Part shown: positions 50,094-60,100 of the stretch, piece after piece
How positions within the stretch are numbered: position 1 is the first letter of the stretch
How the letters are laid out: each line of letters starts with the position of its first letter
Source of the DNA: Aldehydirespirator sp965221605
Lineage (GTDB): Bacteria; Actinomycetota; Acidimicrobiia; Acidimicrobiales; Aldehydirespiratoraceae
NCBI GenBank assembly: GCA_965221605.1
Contig: CBDCSK010000004.1
Span: 124,001-188,000, forward strand
Length of the DNA: 64,000 nucleotides
Reading direction: 5' to 3'
Position numbers and translations under genes: made by a program
The notes under the pieces: model-generated
What the model was told of the DNA's origin: nothing
Seen by the model: the letters and a program-made list of their open reading frames with translations, nothing else
The model's database searches: none

Positions 50094-50918
50094 TTGCAGG
50101 CGCTGATGGACCGCTTCGAGGTGTCGCCGCGCCGGTCCCTGGGTCAGAACTTCGTGACGGATCCCAACACGGTCCGACGGATCGCCCGGCTCAGCGGCGC
50201 GGGCCCGGCGGATCACGTGCTGGAGATCGGCGCCGGCCTCGGCTCGCTCACCCTGGCGCTGGCTGAGACGGGAGCTTCGGTGCGGGCGGTGGAGGTCGAC
50301 TCAGGACTGACGGCCGCGCTCCGCGCCGTTCTCGCGGAGGCGGGCGTACGGCGCGTCGAAGTGGTGGAAGGGGACGCCTCGAGACTCGACTTCGATGAGG
50401 TCCTGCGGGGTTCGGACCGGTGGATGCTGGTAGCCAACCTTCCCTACAACATCGCTACGCCGCTGATCCTGGACCTGTTGCGCGACGTAGCGGCCATAGA
50501 GACCATGGTCGTGATGGTGCAGCGCGAGGTGGGGGAGAGGCTGGCTGCTCCCCCCGGGTCCAGGGCGCGGGGCATTCCCAGCGTGCTGGTCGAACGGAGG
50601 GGGACGGCGCGTGTGATGGGGAGGGTTCCGGCTTCGGTGTTCCGGCCGCAGCCGAAGGTCGAGTCGGTGGTGGTGAGCATCGAGCGTCATGCGGGCGGCG
50701 AGGCGCCGTGCAAGCCCACCGACGACGCAAGATTCGAGCTTTTTGTGCGGGCCGGCTTCGGGCAGCGGCGCAAGATGTTGCGCCGCTCGCTGGCCGGTCT
50801 CGTTGCCCCGGACAGCTTCGCGGCCGCTGGGGTGGACCCGTCGTCCCGTCCGGAGGCGTTGACCGTGGACCAGTGGATGAGCCTGTCCCGAGCCCGGAGT
50901 CAGAGGCCGAGCCGATAG
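50094..50918 (+). CDS. ksgA: 16S rRNA dimethyladenosine transferase KsgA (RsmA)
   Basis: KsgA dimethylates A1518 and A1519 of 16S rRNA. The 274 residues have RRSLGQNFVTD, the SAM motif VLEIGAGLGSLTLAL, and NLPYN (115-119), the catalytic motif IV, followed by ATPLIL. C-terminal FVRAGFGQRRKMLRRSL is also normal. The start is a TTG with GGAG-like bases before it. The last five residues QRPSR and the stop are encoded by the left arm of repeat copy 4, and the unrelated protein at 60558 ends in the same QRPS. Confidence 0.95.
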   Translation: MQALMDRFEVSPRRSLGQNFVTDPNTVRRIARLSGAGPADHVLEIGAGLGSLTLALAETGASVRAVEVDSGLTAALRAVLAEAGVRRVEVVEGDASRLDFDEVLRGSDRWMLVANLPYNIATPLILDLLRDVAAIETMVVMVQREVGERLAAPPGSRARGIPSVLVERRGTARVMGRVPASVFRPQPKVESVVVSIERHAGGEAPCKPTDDARFELFVRAGFGQRRKMLRRSLAGLVAPDSFAAAGVDPSSRPEALTVDQWMSLSRARSQRPSR

Positions 50919-51034
50919 GCGGGACAACGCGGCCCATACGGCGCGAGGCCGTGGCCCGAGCGGCCCGTGAGCGCAGCGAACAGGAGCGGGAAAGACCCCG
51001 GTGCAACGCGACTGGCTTGCGCCTACCCGCGCAC
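50901..51034 (+). repeat. Interspersed repeat element, copy 4 (most complete)
   Basis: Left arm CAGAGGCCGAGCCGATAG (50901-50918) is the end of ksgA. The core runs from CCCATACGGCGCGAGG (50934) to GAGCGGGAAA (about 50992). The right arm GCAACGCGACTGGCTTGCG (from 51003) to about 51034 matches copy 2. The element fills most of the gap before the dehydrogenase gene. Confidence 0.85.
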
Positions 51035-51048
51035 CTTCTAGGTAGTGC

Positions 51049-53356
51049 TCAGGAAGCGGCCCGGGCCTCAGCCTCAGCCATGGCCCGCCAGACCCGCTGG
51101 GGGGTGTAGGGCATGTCCAGGTGGGCGACTCCGAGAGGTGCCAGCGCGTCGAGCACCGCCGACTGCACCGCCGGGGTCGACCCGATCGTGCCCGACTCGC
51201 CGATGCCCTTCGCTCCGAGCGGGTTGAGTGGGGTGGGCGTCTCGGTGTGGGCCGTCTCCACCCGGGGCAGTTCGGAGGCGGCCGGGATGGCGTAGTCGGC
51301 GAAATTCGTGTTGCGGGGGTTGCCGTAGGAGTCGTAGGTGGTCTCCTCGTACAGGGCCTGCGAGATGCCGGTGGCCACACCGCCGTGCACCTGGCCCTCC
51401 ACGAGCACCGGGTTGAGGATGCGGCCGCAGTCGTCCACCGCCACATGGCGCACGGACCGGGTCTCACCGGTGTCGGCGTCGGATCTCCACCACCGACACG
51501 TGGGCGCCGAAGGGGTAGCTGGACCCGCCCTGGTTGAAGTCGGTCTCGGCAGCCAGCCCGCCCGGCTCGACCCCTTCGGGGAGGTCCTCGGCGGCCGCGG
51601 CCGCGGCGAGCTCGGCCCACGACACCGTCCGGGCCGGCACGCCCGCAGGGGCCAGGCCCCCGGGTGCCACCACGATGTCGTCGACATCAGCCTCCAGGAG
51701 GTTGGCCGCCAGGCGTCGGGCGGTGTCGAGGACCTCGGTGGCCGCGGTCCACACCGCGCTGCCGCCAATCTGCAGCGACCGTGACGCCACCGTGCCGGTG
51801 CCCCGGGGCACCTCGGCGGTGTCGCTGTGAATGATCCGGACCTGCTCGGCGGGCACGCCCAGCACCTCGCCCAGGATCTGGGAGAAGGCGGTGGCGTGCC
51901 CCTGGCCGTGCGAGGCGGTGCCCACCCTGGCAGTGACCGTGCCGTCGAGCTCGACGGTGACCGATCCGAACTCCTCGAACAGCCCGACCGCGGTTATCTC
52001 CACATAGGTCGACACGCCGATGCCCATCAGCCGGCGGTCACCGGCGGTCCGCCGGCGGGCCTGCTCGGCTCTCAGCCCCTCGTATCCGGCCGTCTCCAGG
52101 GCCAGGTCCAGGGCGCGTTCGTACTCGCCGCAGTCCATGTTGGCGCCGGTGGGGGTGGTCAGGGGGAAGTCGCCGGGCGCGAGCAGGTTGCGGCGCCGCA
52201 GCTCCGCGGGGTCGATGCCCAGCTCGGCCGCGGCCATGTCGATGATCCGCTCCAGGCAGACGGTCGCCTCGGGCCGGCCCGCCCCCCGGAAGGCAGCCAC
52301 CGGGGTGGTGTTGGTGACCGCCGCGACCGCCTCGTAGTGGACCACCGGAATGCGATAGGGCCCCGACGCCATCATCATCGTGAAGAAGGGCAGGAACGCC
52401 CCGATGCCGGGGTAGGCCCCCGCGTTGGTGGTGGCCTTGATCCTGATCCAGCGGAACGTCCCATCGGTGCTCAAGCCGAGCTCCACGTCGTTGACGTAGT
52501 CCCTTCCCTGGGTCATGTTGACCAGGTTCTCGCTGCGGGTCTCGGTCCACTTCACCGGCCGGTCCAGCCGCCGGGCCATCCAGGCCGCCACCAGGAACTC
52601 CGGGTAGGCGGGGGCCTTGGAGCCGAATCCGCCGCCGACGGCGGGCGCCACCACCCGCACATCCTCCGGCTGGGCTCCCAGGGCCGCGGCCACGACGTTG
52701 CGGACCTCGTGGGGCCGCTGGGTCGTGCACCACACCGTCAGCCCTTCGGAGCGGTCGCCGTTGCCGGGCGCAGCCAGCACCACGGAGGGCTCGATGGGTG
52801 CCCCCGACATGCGGTGGTTGACGATGCGAGCCTTGACCGTCAGGTCGTGGCCCCCCATCGCTTCGGGGTCGGCGGGAGTGGAGAACTGCATCGCCAGGTT
52901 CGATCCGTGGGCCTCGATGATCACCGGTGCGTCCGGTTCGAGGGCCTCGAACGGGTCGGTCACCGCGTCCAGGGGCTCGTAGTCCACCTCGACCAGTTCG
53001 GCCGCGTCCACGGCCGCGTCCCGGGTCTCGGCCACCACCACCGCGATCGGGTCGCCCACATAGCGGGCCTTGTCGGCCAGCGGCCGGCGGCTGAGCTCGG
53101 GCGGCAGCAGGACGAAGCCGGGCTGCGGATCGATGGGCAGGTCCGACGGGGTCAGCACCTCAACGACGCCGGGCGCGCCCCTGGCTGCCTCGGTGTCGAC
53201 GGACGCGATGCCGGCGTGGGCCATCACCGAGCGCACGAAGGCGAGATGAAGCGTCCCGGGGGGCGACATGTCGCCCACATACCGTGCGGTCCCGGTGAGC
53301 AGTTCGGGGTCCTCCCGCCTGAGCACCGCGTTGCCCATGAACGATCCTGAGGCCAC
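51049..53356 (-). pseudogene. Xanthine/aldehyde/CO dehydrogenase-type molybdenum large subunit, frameshifted
   Basis: The gene should encode about 768 residues of the CoxL/XdhA molybdopterin-binding family. Typical parts are LTGTARYVGD, ADKARYVGDPIAVVVAET, VGGGFGSKAPAYPE, AFRGAGRPEA (form II-like rather than the AYxCSFR loop of true CO dehydrogenase), ASHGQGHATAF and, after the break, GKGIGESG (seen as AKGIGESGTIGS). The reading frame breaks at about 51481: removing one G of the pair at 51481-51482 joins HVSVVEI to DADTGETRSVRHV. It may be a real mutation or an assembly error. GTG start with AAGGAG. No small or medium subunit gene is adjacent. Confidence 0.8.
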
Positions 53357-53436
53357 GGCGGTCTCCTTGTTCGTATGCGACCCGTGGACTCTAGAGGCCG
53401 CGCCAGCCTGCGGCCTGATCCTGCCCAGATCCTGCG

Positions 53437-53545
53437 CAGAGGCCGAGCGGATAGGTGAGCGATCTCAGCCCATACGGCGCGAGGCCGTGGGCGCTGTTCC
53501 TTGGATTGGGGGCGGCCCGTGAGCGAAGCGAACAAGAGCGGGAAT
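53437..53545 (+). repeat. Interspersed repeat element, copy 5 (interrupted)
   Basis: The left arm CAGAGGCCGAGCGGATAGG (from 53437) and the core start CCCATACGGCGCGAGGCCGTGG are intact. Then about 22 bases (GCGCTGTTCCTTGGATTGGG...) replace CCCGAG, before CGGCCCGTGAGCGAAGCG resumes. It lies between the divergent dehydrogenase and ispE genes. Confidence 0.8.
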
Positions 53546-53577
53546 GCCGGACCCTGCGCCGGAGCCCGGTCCGGCAG

Positions 53578-53583
53578 TAGCTT
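53578..53583 (+). promoter_or_regulatory. -10 box (TAGCTT), leaderless promoter of ispE
   Basis: TAGCTT ends 6 nt before the GTG at 53590; no Shine-Dalgarno. Confidence 0.5.
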
Positions 53584-53589
53584 CGCAGC

Positions 53590-54318
53590 GTGATCGAGGC
53601 GCTGGCCCCGGCCAAGTTGACCCTGAGTCTGCACATCACCGGCGTGCGGGACGACGGCTACCACGAGATCGACGCCGAGATGGTGACGCTGGACCTCTGC
53701 GATCGGCTGGAGATCTACCCGGACTCCGGCGGCACGGCCGACGTGCGGATGCTCGACGCCGCCGGCGATGACTTCGCGGTTTCGCTGCCGGCGGCCGGCA
53801 ACCTCGTCGTGCGGGCTCTGGGGTTGGCCGGGCGCCGGGCCCGGGTGACGGTCCACAAGCGGATCCCGGCCGGTGCCGGACTGGGGGGCGGGTCTGCCGA
53901 CGCGGCCGCGGTGTTGCGCTGGGCCGGGTTCACCGACCCCGTGCGGGCGGCCTCAATCGGCGCCGACGTGGCCTTCTGCCTGACCGGCGGCCGGGCCCGG
54001 GTGCGCGGCATCGGGGAGATCGTCGAGCCGCTTCCCTACCGGCGCGAGCAGTACACCCTCCTGCTGGTGCCGCGGTCATGCAGCACCGCGGCCGTGTACG
54101 CGGCCTGGGACGAGCTCGGCGGCCCGGCCGGCTCCGGCGGCAACGACCTGGAAGCCGCCGCGCTCCGGGTGGTGCCGGAGCTGGCGGCCTGGCGGGACGA
54201 GCTCGGAGACTCCACCGGGCTGACCCCCCGGCTGGCGGGCAGTGGCAGTACCTGGTTCGTGGCCGGGGCCCATCCCGGGCCGAACCGTGTGGTGGCGACC
54301 ACGACCGAGTCGTCCTAG
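53590..54318 (+). CDS. ispE: 4-diphosphocytidyl-2-C-methyl-D-erythritol kinase
   Basis: IspE is the fourth enzyme of the MEP isoprenoid pathway. The 242 residues show APAKLTLSLHITGVRDDGYHEID (in parts), the GHMP kinase loop PAGAGLGGGSADAAAVLRW, and GADVAFCLTGG. It is shorter than most IspE proteins (about 280-300), mainly in the C-terminal half, but the third motif LAGSGSTWFV is present, so it is likely functional. ksgA-ispE is a common order, interrupted here by the dehydrogenase gene and two repeat copies. GTG start set by the leaderless promoter. Confidence 0.92.
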   Translation: MIEALAPAKLTLSLHITGVRDDGYHEIDAEMVTLDLCDRLEIYPDSGGTADVRMLDAAGDDFAVSLPAAGNLVVRALGLAGRRARVTVHKRIPAGAGLGGGSADAAAVLRWAGFTDPVRAASIGADVAFCLTGGRARVRGIGEIVEPLPYRREQYTLLLVPRSCSTAAVYAAWDELGGPAGSGGNDLEAAALRVVPELAAWRDELGDSTGLTPRLAGSGSTWFVAGAHPGPNRVVATTTESS

Positions 54319-54399
54319 GGGCTGCGCGGTGACGCAGGCGAGCGCCTGCGGCGTATCCGGCGGCTGCTCGCCCGGCCCGTGGCGGTTGCGTGGAAGGCG

Positions 54400-54492
54400 C
54401 TACTTGCGCCGCTGATGGCGGGTGCGCCGAAGCATCTTCTTGTGCTTCTTCTTGCGCATGCGCTTGCGGCGCTTCTTGATGAGCGATCCCAC
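54400..54492 (-). CDS. Ribosomal protein bS22 (AURKAIP1/COX24-domain mini-protein)
   Basis: A 30-residue basic peptide on the minus strand: MGSLIKKRRKRMRKKKHKK followed by MLRRTRHQRRK. This matches the mycobacterial 30S protein bS22 (MGSVIKKRRKRMxKKKHRKLLRRTRxQRR) almost residue for residue, so the identity is firm despite the size. It starts with GTG and no Shine-Dalgarno is visible. It lies antisense to the neighbouring genes, between ispE and the tRNA. Confidence 0.9.
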   Translation of the reverse strand: MGSLIKKRRKRMRKKKHKKMLRRTRHQRRK

Positions 54493-54599
54493 GGGGGGAG
54501 AACGCTACCGGGCCCGGCGCCCGAACACGCATCGTGTCGATGATCGCCGGCAATGATCGGTAATGTGAGTCGGGTCGTCCGTCTCCGGGCGGGCGGCGG

Positions 54600-54672
54600 T
54601 GGCCGGTAGTTCAACTGGCAGAACGTCGGACTTTGGCTCCGGATGTTGCAGGTTCGAGTCCTGCCCGGCCAG
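54600..54672 (+). tRNA. tRNA-Gln (anticodon TTG)
   Basis: A full cloverleaf fits: acceptor TGGCCGG with CCGGCCA, anticodon stem around the loop CTTTGGC with anticodon TTG at 54633-54635, and T arm GCAGG-TTCGAGT-CCTGC. The D region GTTCAACTGGCAGAAC resembles other bacterial tRNA-Gln genes. The 3' CCA is not encoded. Confidence 0.92.
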
Positions 54673-54722
54673 CAGAATCAAGAATGTGATCGGAGCCTCG
54701 CCCCGCGGCGGCGGCGCCGTCC

Positions 54723-54728
54723 TACAAT
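54723..54728 (+). promoter_or_regulatory. -10 box (TACAAT) of prs
   Basis: TACAAT ends 10 nt before the ATG at 54739, giving a leaderless or very short leader. Confidence 0.45.
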
Positions 54729-54738
54729 GCCGGGCGCC

Positions 54739-55719
54739 ATGAAGCAGCAGACCCACAAAGTGCTCCGGGTGGTGTCGGGGCGGTCCAGTCAGGACTTCGC
54801 CGCCAGCGTCTGTGCGGAGCTCGGTGTCGAGCTCGGCACCTCCCACATCGAGAACTTCGCCAACGGCGAGATCCACGTCCGTTACGGCGAGTCCATCCGG
54901 GGCTGCGACGCCTTCATCGTCGGCACCCACGCCGAGTGGGAGGGCGGCTCCATCAACGACGCCATCGTGGAGCAGCTCGTCATGGTCGACGCGGCCAAGC
55001 GGGCCTCCGCCAAGCGCATAACGGTGGTGGCTCCCTTCTACGGCTACGCCCGCCAGGACCGCAAGGCCTCCGGGCGCGAGCCCATCTCGGCCCGCCTGCT
55101 GGCTGACCTGTTCCTGGCCGCGGGGGCCAAGCGGCTGCTGTCGGTGGACCTGCACTCGGGACAGATCCAGGGGTTCTTCGACGGCCCGGTCGACCACCTC
55201 ACGGCTATGCCGGTGCTGCTCGAGTACCTGCAGTCCCTCAAGGGCGAGGACCTGGTGATCGTGTCGCCCGACGCCGGACGGGTCAAGGTTGCCGAGCGCT
55301 ACACCAACCTGCTGCACGCCGATCTGGCCATCGTGCACAAGCGCCGCGACAACGGCAAGAACGAGGTGTCGGCCAAGGAGATCGTGGGTGATGTCCGCGG
55401 CCGCACGTGCGTGATCGTCGACGACATGATCGACACCGGCGGGACCGTCGTGGCCGCCGCGGAGCTGCTGGCCGCCAGCGGGGCCAGCCGCGTGATCGCC
55501 GCGACCACCCATGCGGTGTTCTCCGGACCGGCCGTGGAGCGACTCAGGGACTCCGTGATCGATGTGGTCGTCTGCACCGACACCCTGCCGCTGACGCCCC
55601 GCAAGCAGTTCTCGAAGGTCCATGTCGTGTCGGTCGCGCCCATAGTGGCCCGGGCCATCTCGGCGGTGTTCGAGGACACCTCGGTAAGCGAGATCTTCGG
55701 CGGCAACAACCTGGTCTGA
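54739..55719 (+). CDS. prs: Ribose-phosphate pyrophosphokinase
   Basis: PRPP synthetase, feeding purine, pyrimidine, His, Trp and NAD synthesis. The 326 residues have the N-terminal nucleotide-binding FANGEIHVRYGESIRG, FYGYARQDRKASGREPISARLLADL (in parts, ATP contact), DLHSGQIQGFFDGPVDHL, and the PRPP loop VIVDDMIDTGGT. SPDAGRVKVAERYT is also standard. It is followed by rplY, pth and mfd, a conserved order; the glmU gene that usually precedes prs is not here. Confidence 0.96.
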   Translation: MKQQTHKVLRVVSGRSSQDFAASVCAELGVELGTSHIENFANGEIHVRYGESIRGCDAFIVGTHAEWEGGSINDAIVEQLVMVDAAKRASAKRITVVAPFYGYARQDRKASGREPISARLLADLFLAAGAKRLLSVDLHSGQIQGFFDGPVDHLTAMPVLLEYLQSLKGEDLVIVSPDAGRVKVAERYTNLLHADLAIVHKRRDNGKNEVSAKEIVGDVRGRTCVIVDDMIDTGGTVVAAAELLAASGASRVIAATTHAVFSGPAVERLRDSVIDVVVCTDTLPLTPRKQFSKVHVVSVAPIVARAISAVFEDTSVSEIFGGNNLV

Positions 55720-55767
55720 TCGCCCGCAACCGCGCTCGCTCCAAGTGGAGCAGGCTCGGGGCGGCAG

Positions 55768-55773
55768 TAGCCT
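55768..55773 (+). promoter_or_regulatory. -10 box (TAGCCT), leaderless promoter of rplY
   Basis: TAGCCT ends 7 nt before the ATG at 55781; no Shine-Dalgarno. It supports that start over the longer frame from 55745. Confidence 0.5.
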
Positions 55774-55780
55774 CGGACGA

Positions 55781-56449
55781 ATGGCTACGAACCTTCTGAC
55801 CGCCGAAACCGGCCGGCCGCGCGGCACCCGCCCGAGCCGGCGCCTGCGCCGGACCGGCCGCGTTCCCGCGGTGGTCTACGGCCTGGGCGAGAACCCGCTC
55901 GCGGTGTCGATCGACCGGGCCGACCTGAGGGGCGCGCTGTCCACCGATGCGGGGCTCAACGCCCTCATCACCCTCGAGGTCGACGGCGACCGGCAGCTCT
56001 CCATCGTCAAGGACCTCCAGCGCCACCCGGTCCGCCGCGACGTGCTCCATGTGGACTTCCTGCGCATCGACCCCGACGAAGAGGTGGAGGTCGATGTGCC
56101 CCTCGTGCTCGTCGGGGAGGCCAAGAAGGTCACCCAGGCCAGCGGGATGGTCGACCAGGTGATGCATCAGGTGCCGCTGCGGGCCAAGCCGTCGGAGATC
56201 CCCATCGAGGTCACCGCCGACGTGAGCGACCTGGAGGTCGGGTCGTCGCTGCGGGTGAGCGATATCGGGCTTCCCGCCGGGGTCACGCCGGCCGGCGATC
56301 CTGACGCCACCTTCGCGGTGGGTCTCATCACCCGCTCCACCAAGGAGTATCTGCGCCAGCAGAAGGCTCTGGAGGAGGAGGCGGAGGCGCTCATCCTCAT
56401 GGCCGAGACCGACGAGGACGAAGAGGCGGACGCGGACGACGAGTCCTAG
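55781..56449 (+). CDS. rplY: Ribosomal protein bL25, long (CTC/TL5) form
   Basis: A 5S rRNA-binding protein of 222 residues. The N-terminal bL25 domain has GTRPSRRLRRTGRVPAVVYG and VDGDRQLSIVKDLQRHPVRRDVLHVDFLRID (in parts). The C-terminal TL5/CTC beta domain follows (MHQVPLRAKPSEIPIEV, LRVSDIGLPAGV), ending in a highly acidic tail (EEEAEAL...DEDEEADADDES). The acidic tail is common in actinobacterial CTC proteins. ATG 55781 is chosen by the leaderless promoter. Confidence 0.93.
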   Translation: MATNLLTAETGRPRGTRPSRRLRRTGRVPAVVYGLGENPLAVSIDRADLRGALSTDAGLNALITLEVDGDRQLSIVKDLQRHPVRRDVLHVDFLRIDPDEEVEVDVPLVLVGEAKKVTQASGMVDQVMHQVPLRAKPSEIPIEVTADVSDLEVGSSLRVSDIGLPAGVTPAGDPDATFAVGLITRSTKEYLRQQKALEEEAEALILMAETDEDEEADADDES

Positions 56450-56488
56450 AGGCCGGGCGGACAGAGTCCTGCTGGCCGGGCCGTCGCC

Positions 56489-57091
56489 ATGGCCATCGGC
56501 TCGCGTACCGGCGCTGCGGCCGACCTGCTGGTGGTAGGGCTGGGCAATCCCGGCGACGAGTACGCCCGGACCCGCCACAACGCGGGCCGGTGGGTGGTGG
56601 ACGAGCTGGCGCGCCGCCACGGCGGCCGGCTGCGCCGGGCCCGTCGCCTGCAGGCGACGGTGTGCGAGGTGCGCATCCGGCAGCGCCGGATGGCAGTGGC
56701 CGCACCGGTCACATGGATGAACGAGTCCGGCCGGGCCGTGGCGCCTCTCGTGCGCCGCTTCGGCATCCGCGACCTGGAACGCCTGGTGGTCGTGCACGAC
56801 GAGTTGGACCTGCCCGCCGGCCGCCTGAAGGTCAAGACCGGAGGCGGGCTCGCCGGCCACAAGGGCCTGGTGTCCATCCGGGCGCACCTGCGAAGCGACG
56901 CCTTCACCCGGGTGCGCATCGGCGTCGGCAAGCCTCACATGACGCCCAAGGGAGGCGAGTACGTCCTCAAGCGGCCGTCCCGGGCCGAGCAGACCGAACT
57001 GGAGGGGGCCGTGGCCCGGGCGGCCGACGCGGTGGAGTGCTTCCTGGAGCACGGACTCGAGGTCACCATGAACCGCTTCAACGCGGCCTGA
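56489..57091 (+). CDS. pth: Peptidyl-tRNA hydrolase
   Basis: Pth recycles peptidyl-tRNA dropped by ribosomes. The 200 residues start LLVVGLGNPGDEYARTRHNAGRWVVDEL (in parts, with the catalytic His in RHNAG), and have PVTWMNESGRAV, VHDELDLPAGRLKVKTGGGLAGHKGLVSI (in parts, Asp of the active site) and RIGVGKP. It lies between rplY and mfd, the usual actinobacterial context. Confidence 0.95.
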   Translation: MAIGSRTGAAADLLVVGLGNPGDEYARTRHNAGRWVVDELARRHGGRLRRARRLQATVCEVRIRQRRMAVAAPVTWMNESGRAVAPLVRRFGIRDLERLVVVHDELDLPAGRLKVKTGGGLAGHKGLVSIRAHLRSDAFTRVRIGVGKPHMTPKGGEYVLKRPSRAEQTELEGAVARAADAVECFLEHGLEVTMNRFNAA

Positions 57092-57111
57092 GCCCGGGCC
57101 CTCACAGCGCC

Positions 57112-60100
57112 GTGACCCTGCCGCCCATCAACCGCGAGGGATTGCAGCGGCTGCTGCCGCTGCTGGCTGGGCATCCCGGTCTGGATGAGCTGCTGGGACG
57201 GCGCACCGCCGCGCTGGCGGTGCCCGGAGCCGCCCTGGCCCCGGCCGTGGCCGGTCTGAGCGCAGCGTCGAATCGCCGCCCGCTGCTGGTCGCGGTGCCG
57301 ACCCGGATCGAGGCAGAGTCGCTCGCCGCTGACCTGGCCGCCTTCCTGGGCGCCGGCGAGGTAGAGGAGCTGCCGGCCTGGGAGACCCTGCCGTTCGAGC
57401 GGGTCAGCCCGTCGATCCACACCATGGGACGGCGCGGCCGCGTCCTGCACCGGATGACCGAGGAGGCCAGGACGCCGGCGGTGGTGGTGGCGTCGGCGCG
57501 GGCGGTGGCCCAGTTCGTGTCGGCGGAGAAGGCCGGCGCGCCGATCAGTCTGAGCGCCGGCGACTCCGTCGACCAGCAGGCGCTGGTGCGGCGCCTGTCG
57601 GAGTTCGGCTACCACCGGGAGCACCAGGTGGAGCACCGCGGGGAGATGGCCGTTCGAGGCTCCATAGTCGACGTCTACCCGTCTACCGCGCCGGCACCGG
57701 TTCGCATCGACTTCTGGGGCGACGACGTCGACCGGCTGGCCGAGTTCTCGGTCGGCGATCAGCGGTCCACGAGCCCCTTGGACCGCCTCGAGGTCTACCC
57801 GGCCCGGGAACTGCGCCCGGACGGGCCGATGCGGCGGCGGGCCGCAGGTCTGGTGGCGAGCCAGCCCTGGGGTAGGGAGCAGTGGGACCGGCTGGCCGAC
57901 GGAGAGTTCTTCGAAGGGATGGAGTCGTGGTGGCCATGGCTGGTCGAGGAGCCCGCGGTGGTACCCGGCCTGCTGGCGGCCGGCGGCGCTCTGGTGGTTG
58001 TCGAACCCCGCCGCCTGGCCGACAGGGTCGCCGAGATCCTGGCCGAGGAAGAGGACCTCGCCGCCGGACTGGCCAAGACCTGGAACACCGACGCCGCCGG
58101 CATGCCCCGGCTCCACGCCGGCTTCGACCGGCTGGTGGCGTCGGCCGCCTCGCCGGTGTGGGAGCTGCCGGCATCACCGCAGTCTCCCGGCGTGCCGGCG
58201 CTGGCCGCGTCGGGCTGGGACCGGGTGCACGGCAACGTCGGACCGCTGGCGGAGCGCCTGCGCGATCTGAGCGGGCGGGGCTACCGGGCCGTGCTCGGCG
58301 CGCCGGGTGGTGCGGCTGCACGCCTGGGCGGCCTGCTCGCAGAGCACGGTGCCAGCGTCGAGCCGGTGGAGGCGACTCTCGGCCGGGGCGCGGTCCTGGA
58401 AGGGATCAAGCTGGCCCTGCTGTCGGAGACCGACGTGACCGGCCGGCGGCGCGCCCACCGGCCGCCGAGGGCACGGTCCCGCGATCAGCGCCGCTTCCTC
58501 GACGATCTCGTGCCCGGGGCGTTCGTGGTGCACCAGTACCACGGGGTGGCCCGATTCGAGGGAATGGTCCGCCGGGCCATCGGCGGACATGAGCGCGAGT
58601 ACCTGCTCCTCGCCTACCGGGGGAGGGACCGCCTCTATGTTCCGTCCGACCAGATCGCTTCGATCCGCCATTACACCGGCGGCGAGGCGCCGACGCTGTC
58701 GCGGATGGGGGGCTCGGACTGGGCGGCCACCAAGAACCGGGTAAGGCGGGCGGTGGCCGAGGTGGCCCAGGAACTGGTGGTGCTCTACCAGAAGCGCATG
58801 ACCACCGCTGGACAGGCCTTCGACCCGGACACGCCGTGGCAGCGGGAGCTCGAGGACTCCTTCGAGTACACCGAGACCCGCGATCAGCAGCAGGCCATCG
58901 CCGAAGTGAAGCGCGACATGGAGCGGCCGGTGCCCATGGACCGGCTCCTGGTGGGGGACGTGGGCTTCGGCAAGACCGAGATCGCGGTGCGAGCCGCGTT
59001 CAAGGCGGTCCAGAGCGGCCGCCAGGTGGCGGTGCTGGTGCCCACGACGCTGCTGGCCCAGCAGCACACCCAGACGTTCCGCGACCGCTACGGGCCCTTC
59101 CCGGTGCGAGTGGAGACCCTGAGCCGGTTCCTGACCCAGCCCCAGACACGGGCGGTGCTGCGAGGGCTGGAGACCGGCGAGGTCGACGTGGTCGTGGGCA
59201 CCCACCGGATGCTCTCGGCCGATGTGAGCTTCAAGCGCCTCGGTCTGCTGGTCATCGACGAGGAGCAGCGCTTCGGGGTCCGGCACAAGGAGTCGATCAA
59301 GTCGCTCAAGGCCGATGTGGATGTTCTGACCCTGACGGCCACGCCCGTGCCCCGCACCCTGGAGATGAGCCTCACCGGCATCCGCGACATGTCTTTGCTC
59401 GAGACTCCGCCCGCGGATCGCCAGCCGATCCTCACCTACGTGGGCGAGCAGGCCGACCGTCCGGCGGCCGAGGCCATCCGGCGCGAGTTGCTGCGCGAGG
59501 GACAGGTGTTCTACGTCCACAACCGGGTTGCCGACATCGAGCACGTCGCCGAGCGGGTGCGCTGGTTGGTGCCGGAGGCCCGCGTGGCCGTGGCCCACGG
59601 CCAGATGGACGAGGGCACGCTGGAGCGGGTCGTCCTCGACTTCGCCGACTACCGCTACGACGTGTTGGTCTGCACCACCATCATCGAGTCGGGCATCGAC
59701 ATGCCAACCGTGAACACCCTGGTCGTTGATCGCGCCGACCGGCTCGGGCTGGGCCAGCTCCACCAGATCCGGGGCCGGGTGGGTCGGGCCGGCCGGCGAG
59801 CCTATGCCTACCTGTTCCACCCCGTCGACCGCGTTCTCAGCGATGAGGCTTACGAGCGGCTCAAGACCATCGGGGAGGCAACCCAGCTGGGCTCCGGCTA
59901 CCGGATCGCCATGCGCGACCTGGAGATCAGGGGCGCGGGGAACCTGCTGGGCGAGGCCCAGTCGGGCCACATCGCCGCGGTCGGGTACGACCTGTACTGC
60001 CGCCTGGTGAACGAAGCGGTGGCGGAGCTGCGGGGCGAGACCGTCCCGGAGCCGCCCGAGGTGAGCATCGAGGTCCCTGTCGACGCGCACATCCCGGCCG

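Noticed and set aside
51827..53350. 507-codon plus-strand frame over the dehydrogenase gene
   Set aside because: Gly/His/Arg-rich shadow; the minus-strand family match is clear.
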